A DNA stretch of 46,709 bases. It comes from Alphaproteobacteria bacterium (lineage in GTDB: Bacteria > Pseudomonadota > Alphaproteobacteria > Ferrovibrionales > Ferrovibrionaceae). The notes beneath the pieces are model-generated. The model saw only the letters and a program-made list of their open reading frames with translations, was not told where the DNA came from and made no database searches. The DNA is taken from the NCBI GenBank assembly GCA_018336035.1, contig JAGXRD010000009.1, positions 1-46,709 of the forward strand. Reading direction: 5' to 3'. The translations under genes and the position numbers were made by a program. Positions 42,411 to 46,709 of the stretch are shown piece by piece (within the stretch, counting starts at the first letter, position 1; each line of letters starts with the position of its first letter).

Positions 42411-42478
42411 TCAGATTTCATTGATCAATATAGGATATTACATAAGTAAATTCAATGTGTTAAATCTGAATCAGATTT
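42411..42478. promoter_or_regulatory. Palindrome and direct repeat upstream of the creatininase-family gene
   Basis: AAATCTGA-A-TCAGATTT (42462-42478) is a perfect 17-bp inverted repeat 25 bases before the gene start. Its right half, TCAGATTTCA, also occurs at 42411-42420, exactly 60 bases upstream of the copy at 42471. The interval is AT-rich and also holds TTGATCAA (42421-42428). It looks like a regulated promoter; the regulator is unknown. Confidence 0.6.
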
Positions 42479-42503
42479 CAAACACTTACAGGAAGTCGCA
42501 TAC

Positions 42504-43250
42504 ATGCAGTTGCATCTGTCCACCTGGTCCGAAGTCGAGTCCTATCTGAAGCGCTCGACCGGCATCATCATCCCGATCGGTTCGACCGAGCAGCATGGTC
42601 CGAACGGGCTGGTCGGCACCGATGCGATCTGCGCCGAAGTCTTTGCCCGCGAAGTCGGCAAACATGCCGATGCCATGGTGGCGCCGACGCTCTCCGTGGG
42701 TATGGCGCAGCATCACCTCGCCTTTGCGGGTTCGATGACGCTCCGCCCCTCCACCATGATCGCGGTGATCCGCGACTGGGTGGCCAGTCTGAGCCGTCAT
42801 GGCTTCGACCGCTTCTTTTTCCTCAACGGCCATGGCGGCAATGTCGCCACGACGACGGCGGCCTTCTCCGAGATTTATGCCGATGCTTCGCTGGCGCCGC
42901 CCGGCCACAATGTCCCGAGCATACGCTGCACGATCAAGAACTGGTGGGAAGCGCCGAGCGCCCGACGGCTGTCGAACAGCCTGTTTCCGGGCGAGGAAGG
43001 CAGTCATGCCACGCCGTCTGAGGTCAGCGTCACCTTCCATGCCTATCCGGAAGCCGTGAAGCAGGCCGAGATGAGCCCGCGCGTCGCGCCGCAGGGCGGC
43101 TTCACCGATGCGGCCGATTATCGCGGCCGTTTCCCCGATGGCCGCATCGGCTCGAATCCGGCGCTCGCCACGGCAGCGCATGGCAAGACCATCATGGATG
43201 CCGTGGTGCCGGAACTGGCCGAGAGCTACAGGGCCTTTATCGCGGCGTGA
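42504..43250 (+). CDS. Creatininase family amidohydrolase
   Basis: A 248-residue metal-dependent amidohydrolase of the creatininase/MftE family. Metal-site motifs are 'IIPIGSTEQHGPNGLVGTDA' (Glu, His, Asp) and 'FFFLNGHGGNVATTT' (His), with 'GEEGSHATPSEVSVTF' carrying a further Glu. Family members cut creatinine, formamide-containing intermediates or peptides, so the substrate is open. AGGAAG precedes the ATG. Normal high GC in contrast to the AT-rich stretch before it. It lies alone between the accessory segment and the 2OG oxygenase. Confidence 0.88.
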   Translation: MQLHLSTWSEVESYLKRSTGIIIPIGSTEQHGPNGLVGTDAICAEVFAREVGKHADAMVAPTLSVGMAQHHLAFAGSMTLRPSTMIAVIRDWVASLSRHGFDRFFFLNGHGGNVATTTAAFSEIYADASLAPPGHNVPSIRCTIKNWWEAPSARRLSNSLFPGEEGSHATPSEVSVTFHAYPEAVKQAEMSPRVAPQGGFTDAADYRGRFPDGRIGSNPALATAAHGKTIMDAVVPELAESYRAFIAA

Positions 43251-43299
43251 TCGCAACAAACGGGAAGCGGGCGCGGGTCTGCTGCGTTAACTAGGCCGC

Positions 43300-43995
43300 A
43301 TGACCTCGCTCGCATCGCGCATTGACTCGCTGCCCTGGCCCAGCCTGCTGGAACGGCTCGACAGCCAGGGCTTCGCCACCATCGGGCCGCTTCTCTCGGT
43401 GGAGGAATGCGCCGCACTGACGGCGCTCTACGATCAGCCTGAACCGTGGCGCAATCGTGTGGTGATGGCGCGGCACGGTTTCGGCCAGGGCGAGTATCGT
43501 TATTTCAAGTACCCGTTGCCCGATGCCGTGCAGACCTTGCGCGAAAACATCTATCCGCAGCTCGCGCCGTTGGCCAATCGCTGGCAGCAGACCGAAAAGT
43601 TTCCTGCCGCGCATAGCGACTACATCGCGGCCTGCCATGCGTCCGGACAGTCGCGCCCGACGCCTTTGCTGCTGCGCTACGGTCCGGGCGACTACAACCG
43701 CCTGCACCAGGATCTCTATGGCGAGATGGTATTCCCGCTGCAGCTGACTGTGCTGCTCAGCGATCCATCAGAGTTCAGCGGCGGCGAGTTCGTGCTGGTC
43801 GAGAACAAGCCGCGCAGCCAGAGCCGTGCCGAGGTGGTGCGGCTGACGCAGGGCGAGGCGGTGATCTTCGCGGTCAACCAGCGCCCGGTAAAGGGCACGC
43901 GCGGCAGCTATCGTGTGGCCATGCGACACGGCGTATCTACGTTACACAGCGGCAGCCGCCATACGCTCGGCATCATCTTCCACGATGCTGGCTAG
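43300..43995 (+). CDS. 2-oxoglutarate/Fe(II)-dependent oxygenase
   Basis: A 231-residue 2OG-Fe(II) oxygenase of the prolyl-hydroxylase-like group. The iron ligands are probably the His and Asp of 'YNRLHQDLYGEMVFPLQLTV' and the His of 'MRHGVSTLHSGSRHTLGIIF', with the Arg in SGSRHTLG binding 2-oxoglutarate. 'LLSDPSEFSGGEFVLVE' is typical of the double-stranded beta helix. The substrate is unknown. Its TAG stop overlaps the stop of the convergent cyclase gene in a single CTAG. Confidence 0.85.
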   Translation: MTSLASRIDSLPWPSLLERLDSQGFATIGPLLSVEECAALTALYDQPEPWRNRVVMARHGFGQGEYRYFKYPLPDAVQTLRENIYPQLAPLANRWQQTEKFPAAHSDYIAACHASGQSRPTPLLLRYGPGDYNRLHQDLYGEMVFPLQLTVLLSDPSEFSGGEFVLVENKPRSQSRAEVVRLTQGEAVIFAVNQRPVKGTRGSYRVAMRHGVSTLHSGSRHTLGIIFHDAG

Positions 43996-45344
43996 CTTCT
44001 GCACGGCCAGGTATGCACCGACAGCGTCTGCTCGCGGCCATCGAGCCGGCGGTCGCCGGCCGAGTCGAATGGCGGCAGGCTCGCGTCATGCAGCCGGGCC
44101 TCGGTCAGCGCCGCATCCGACACCGCGACGCAGCAGTTCAGCGCGCGGGTCAGCGTTTCCAGCCGGCTGGCGATGTTGACGGTGTCGCCGACCACGGTGA
44201 ATTCCAGCCGCTGCGCGCTGCCGACATTTGCCGCCACTACCGGGCCGTAATGCACGCCGACCGACAGCCGCAGCGGCACATGGCCGCGGGCCTGCCGCTT
44301 GGCGTTCCAGCGCTCGACCTCGTCCTGTAAGGCGAGCGCGCAACGCACGGCGCGCGCCGCCGCATCGGGCTGGCTGCGGATGCCGCCGAAGGTGGCGAGG
44401 AAGCCGTCGCCGAGATATTTGTCGAGCGAGCCGCCATGGGCAAACACCACGCCGCTGCCGCGCTCATGCAGGCTTTTCAGCAGCCGCACCACGCGGTCGG
44501 GCGCCATATGCTCCGACAGGCTGGTGAAACCGACGACATCGGCGAACAGCACCGCGACATTGCGGTTGGCCGGCGTGCCGAAGCTCTCCGCGGTGGTCGG
44601 GTCGTCCATGATCGCATCGGCCACATCGGGCGCGACATAGCGCGCCAGGTCGGCGCGCGCGATCTCGGCCCGCGTGTGGCGGAACAGCAGGGCGCGCGAA
44701 CGCCACACGGCGGCGGCCAGCACGGCGGTGGCGATGGCGGTCAGCACCACCTGGTTCAGCAGCTGGAAGTATCCGACATAATAGGGATGGGTGATCAGCT
44801 GCAGCAAAGCCTGCGGCGAGTCGCCGATGCCGCGCGGCGTGGGCAGCGTATCGCTACGCATCGCCACCATGATCACGCCGCCCGCCCAGGCCAGGATCGA
44901 CCAGATGCCGGTCCAGATCACCTGCAGCGGCGAATAGGACAGCGCCGAGCCGACGATCAGCAGCACCAGATAGAGGAATTCGGGTCCGCGCACGCGCATC
45001 TGGATCGGAAAGCCGTAATCCAGCCCGCCCGGTGGCGGCAGGATCACCACCGCCGTGACCAGGATGGCATCCAGCACCACGAAGCCGAGACGGATCGGCA
45101 CGGCATATTTGTGGCGGCGCAGCAGATGCGGCACCCAGCCGAGCAGCAGGAACACCGCGGCGACACCGATGTAATAGAACTGCCGCTGGCCATCGATCGC
45201 CAGCAGCAGATAGGCCATCACCACGGCGACGGCGATCAGCCTGGCGCGAAAGGCGAAGACCAGCCCGCGCTGTTCCTCGTCTGAAATGGCGCGGCCGAGC
45301 CGGCTGGCGAAGCGGGATACGGCGTGACTGGCGGCCTCGGCCAT
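43992..45344 (-). CDS. Class III adenylate/guanylate cyclase, membrane-anchored
   Basis: A 450-residue protein with about six N-terminal membrane helices (residues about 30-230) followed by a class III cyclase domain. Motifs: 'NVAVLFADVVGFTSLSEHMA' (metal Asp), 'GSLDKYLGDGFLATFGGIRS' (Lys and second Asp), 'LRLSVGVHYGPVVAANVGSA' and 'LEFTVVGDTVNIASRLETLT' (Thr, Asn and Arg). The Lys/Thr pair favours ATP as substrate. The ATG at 45344 is chosen because GGAGAGGA precedes it. Unlike the cyclase at 2644-4371 its membrane part lacks an SdhC-like His pattern and it has no ferredoxin domain, so the two probably answer different signals. Confidence 0.88.
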   Translation of the reverse strand: MAEAASHAVSRFASRLGRAISDEEQRGLVFAFRARLIAVAVVMAYLLLAIDGQRQFYYIGVAAVFLLLGWVPHLLRRHKYAVPIRLGFVVLDAILVTAVVILPPPGGLDYGFPIQMRVRGPEFLYLVLLIVGSALSYSPLQVIWTGIWSILAWAGGVIMVAMRSDTLPTPRGIGDSPQALLQLITHPYYVGYFQLLNQVVLTAIATAVLAAAVWRSRALLFRHTRAEIARADLARYVAPDVADAIMDDPTTAESFGTPANRNVAVLFADVVGFTSLSEHMAPDRVVRLLKSLHERGSGVVFAHGGSLDKYLGDGFLATFGGIRSQPDAAARAVRCALALQDEVERWNAKRQARGHVPLRLSVGVHYGPVVAANVGSAQRLEFTVVGDTVNIASRLETLTRALNCCVAVSDAALTEARLHDASLPPFDSAGDRRLDGREQTLSVHTWPCRS

Positions 45345-45681
45345 GAAATTTCGGTCCTCTCCCTGCGCAACAGCCCATCCTGCCGGATCGGAGTCCGCGC
45401 AATCTGTGACGGCGGTCAGCAGTTTCCGCGATTGGTCGCACCAGCAGCAGCCACAAACGCGTGATCGCTGCACTGCACATATCTGCAGTCATTGCGCAGA
45501 ATGAAGCAGGGGTCACGAAAAAACCGCTTTCTGGTCACACGACCTGCATGCTTGCCGCGCTAGGATCAGCACCATAGATGATGCGCAGGGCCAAGCGAGA
45601 AGCCCGCGCATTCGGGAACGACCATGGTTGAGTCGCTGCACCGGCAAGGGGCTGGTGCAGCAGCGAGGAAAGGAGCGGCAA
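45345..45681. other. Gene-free interval upstream of a 74-residue protein gene
   Basis: A 337-base divergent region. Apart from the hairpin GCTGCACC (45635-45642) / GGTGCAGC (45654-45661), which sits 10 bases before the AGGAG ribosome site of the next gene and could limit its translation, I see no promoter or operator I would name. Confidence 0.5.
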
Positions 45682-45906
45682 ATGGACACGCGCAGCACTG
45701 CCATTCACCTGATCGGTGCCACGGATGTCTGCTGGCTTGCCGCCGAGCCGGCGCTCAACGACATGCTGGCCGATCCCATGACCCAGCTGCTGATGCGGCG
45801 CGACGGCGTGCAGGAATCGGAAATTCGCCGGCTTGCCACCCGCCTGCGTCAGGCCGGCATCCGTCGCCAGACCGAAAGCCGCAACGCGGCCGAAGCCTCG
45901 GTTTAA
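45682..45906 (+). CDS. Small protein of unknown function (74 residues)
   Basis: A small, probably helical cytoplasmic protein. The middle reads 'LADPMTQLLMRRDGVQESEI' followed by 'RRLATRLRQAGIRRQTESRN', a pattern of a short acidic helix, MRRDGV and a basic helix. I recall similar small alphaproteobacterial proteins but no name or function. AAAGGAG precedes the ATG at the usual distance and a strong terminator follows its stop by 15 bases, so it is a self-contained gene. The hairpin just upstream of its ribosome site suggests translational control. Confidence 0.65.
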   Translation: MDTRSTAIHLIGATDVCWLAAEPALNDMLADPMTQLLMRRDGVQESEIRRLATRLRQAGIRRQTESRNAAEASV

Positions 45907-45921
45907 TCCGCTGCATTTCCC

Positions 45922-45955
45922 GACCGGGCCGGCTGCCAAGCCAGCCCGGTCTTTT
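45922..45955 (+). terminator. Intrinsic terminator after the 74-residue gene
   Basis: GACCGGGC (45922-45929), a 14-base partly paired loop, GCCCGGTC (45944-45951), then TTTT. A clear terminator. Confidence 0.88.
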
Positions 45956-45967
45956 CAGGTGAAAATA

Positions 45968-45982
45968 TGATAATAATTCTCA
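45968..45982. promoter_or_regulatory. Fur-box-like site
   Basis: TGATAATAATTCTCA fits the 7-1-7 Fur consensus TGATAAT-N-ATTATCA at all but one of 14 informative positions. It overlaps or adjoins a possible promoter: TTGCAT (45984-45989), 17 bases, TAGGCT (46007-46012). It lies about 97 bases upstream of a 36-codon reading frame. Fur binding and iron control are inference. Confidence 0.6.
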
Positions 45983-46078
45983 CTTGCATTTAAGGCGGAG
46001 CCGCGATAGGCTCTGTTTAGTCGAGACGGCAGCACGCTGTCGGATCGAAAGCCCGGGTTTCAGCTGAAGAGGCAAGCC

Positions 46079-46189
46079 ATGTCTCGCAAGGCACTGCGTC
46101 GCCAAACACCGCTCAGCATGCTGGGCCAGGCTCTGCTGGGCCTGGCGGAAGCCTGCCGCGATATCCGGGTCATTACCCGCGCGGGCTAG
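46079..46189 (+). CDS. Possible 36-residue protein behind the Fur-box-like site
   Basis: A short frame reading MSRKALRRQTPLSML and GQALLGLAEACRDI, ending in VITRAG and TAG. It has a basic N-terminus and an amphipathic helix, and GAGG lies just before the ATG. It is the only frame between the Fur-box-like promoter and the terminator at 46248-46287. It could be a real iron-regulated small protein, or the transcript could be mainly a regulatory RNA. I do not recognise the sequence. Confidence 0.45.
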   Translation: MSRKALRRQTPLSMLGQALLGLAEACRDIRVITRAG

Positions 46190-46247
46190 GCGCCAGAGAT
46201 CAGAAGTGGTCGGCGGCAGCTCCTCCCACCCTGCCTGCTGTCGATCT

Positions 46248-46287
46248 GCGGCCGGTGATGCGTCCCTCGCGCATCCCGGCCGCTTTT
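46248..46287 (+). terminator. Strong intrinsic terminator
   Basis: GCGGCCGG-T-GATGCG (46248-46262), loop TCCCT, then CGCGCATCCCGGCCGC (46268-46283) and TTTT: a 14-bp stem with one bulge. It ends the transcript from the Fur-box-like promoter and converges on the Rieske gene. Confidence 0.9.
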
Positions 46288-46299
46288 CGTTTCAGCAGC

Positions 46300-46659
46300 C
46301 TAGGCGGCGACCACCCAGCCTTCACCATCGAGCTTCACGGCAAAGGGCGTCAGCGCCTTATTCTTGCACGGGCCGATGAAGCACATCCCGTCATGGATGG
46401 TGAACAGCGCACCATGGGTGCCGCATTGCAGCGCGTCGCGCCGCAGGTTGAAGAATTTGTCGGGCTGCCAGTCCAGCGGCGTGCGCACATGCGGGCATTC
46501 ATTCACGTAGCCGAACACGCCACCCATCCAGCGCACCACGAAACACTGAAAGCGCTCCTTGCCCTCGCCGAAGCTGAAGCCTTTCGCATCGGTTTCGCCG
46601 AGATCGTCAAAGCGCAGCAGCTTCGTGCCGGGCGGGGGACGATTGGGGCGGGTGGTCAT
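46300..46659 (-). CDS. Rieske (2Fe-2S) domain protein
   Basis: A 119-residue stand-alone Rieske protein. The cluster ligands are Cys and His of NECPHVRTPLDW and Cys and His of LQCGTHGALFTI, in the usual C-X-H...C-X2-H arrangement. No oxygenase catalytic domain is attached, so it resembles small ferredoxin-type Rieske proteins that carry electrons to a partner, not identifiable here. The ATG at 46659 is chosen over a GTG four codons upstream. It is convergent with the small Fur-box unit, and a repeat of the window-wide family lies just upstream of it. Confidence 0.88.
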   Translation of the reverse strand: MTTRPNRPPPGTKLLRFDDLGETDAKGFSFGEGKERFQCFVVRWMGGVFGYVNECPHVRTPLDWQPDKFFNLRRDALQCGTHGALFTIHDGMCFIGPCKNKALTPFAVKLDGEGWVVAA

Positions 46660-46680
46660 GACGCATCCCACCCCCGCTGT

Positions 46681-46709
46681 GTCATGGCCGGGCTTGACCC
46701 GGCCATCCA
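46681..46709 (+). repeat. Intergenic palindromic repeat, partial at window end
   Basis: GTCATGGCCGGGCTTGACCC and the following bases match the element at 1-29 except for one base (A for T at the centre of the hairpin). The copy runs off the window. Confidence 0.88.

Noticed and set aside
46260-46287. Attachment-site interpretation of the strong hairpin near the right end
   Set aside because: The T-run and position after the small frame fit a terminator; no matching direct repeat seen.
1-46709. tRNA, rRNA, integrase or transposase genes
   Set aside because: None recognised on either strand; the AT-richer segments carry no integrase or insertion-sequence gene, so the term genomic island is not supported.

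Overview
The window looks like chromosomal DNA from a GC-rich alphaproteobacterium, most simply a Rhodospirillales-type or similar free-living bacterium (inference; no rRNA or other species-level marker is present). The case rests on a gene for the F1-ATPase zeta inhibitor, which is characteristic of alphaproteobacteria; a perfect match to the alphaproteobacterial general-stress (EcfG) promoter ahead of trehalose genes; a purS-purQ-purL-bolA-monothiol glutaredoxin order; and a 'GTCATGGCCGGGCTTG' intergenic repeat of the kind common in this class.

Layout. 1-450: a DUF2513 gene between perfect inverted repeats. 538-6613: hybrid histidine kinase, then a TetR-cyclase pair (the cyclase is CyaC-like, with an SdhC-like heme anchor, a ferredoxin domain and a cyclase domain) divergent from a TPR protein across a palindromic operator. 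6648-9001: MarR regulator divergent from a methanethiol methyltransferase-like gene and a hydrolase. 9056-13173: EcfG-type promoter and the trehalose operon otsB-GH15-otsA. 13238-16571: MarR-GNAT regulator, DMT exporter, Tat-exported multicopper oxidase. 16698-22080: ATPase zeta inhibitor, then purC, purS, purQ, purL, bolA and glutaredoxin, closed by a strong terminator. 22095-24728: two regulator/oxidoreductase-type divergent pairs (TetR with a YdhR-like protein, HxlR with a flavodoxin-like protein) and a SnoaL-like gene. 24767-25800: three small, AT-richer accessory genes. 25812-29365: Cache hybrid kinase plus single-domain receiver. 29511-32287: nickel/cobalt-type cluster (HupE, anchor protein, InrS/RcnR-like repressor, DMT exporter with a His-rich tail). 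32360-32974: rpsD. 33492-40182: chemoreceptor, Cache-GAF-PAS kinase, catalytically degenerate GGDEF-EAL-like protein and its receiver. 40420-42500: phased repeat arrays, a WYL regulator and an AT-rich DUF3800 gene. 42504-46659: creatininase-family amidohydrolase, 2OG-Fe(II) oxygenase, a second cyclase, small ORFs including one behind a Fur-box-like site, and a Rieske protein. The window ends in the same repeat it began with.

Functionally it mixes housekeeping (purine synthesis, rpsD, Fe-S/redox partners BolA-Grx, ATPase inhibitor) with sensing: three histidine kinases, two class III cyclases, one chemoreceptor and nine one-component or metal regulators. Several regulators sit beside clear palindromic sites, so local autoregulated circuits can be read from sequence. 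The most unusual items are the 10-bp-phased CGAA array upstream of the WYL/DUF3800 pair, the Fur-box/small-ORF/terminator unit at 45968-46287, the metal cluster whose repressor has InrS-like ligand spacing, and the receiver plus pseudo-GGDEF-EAL pair facing an orphan kinase.
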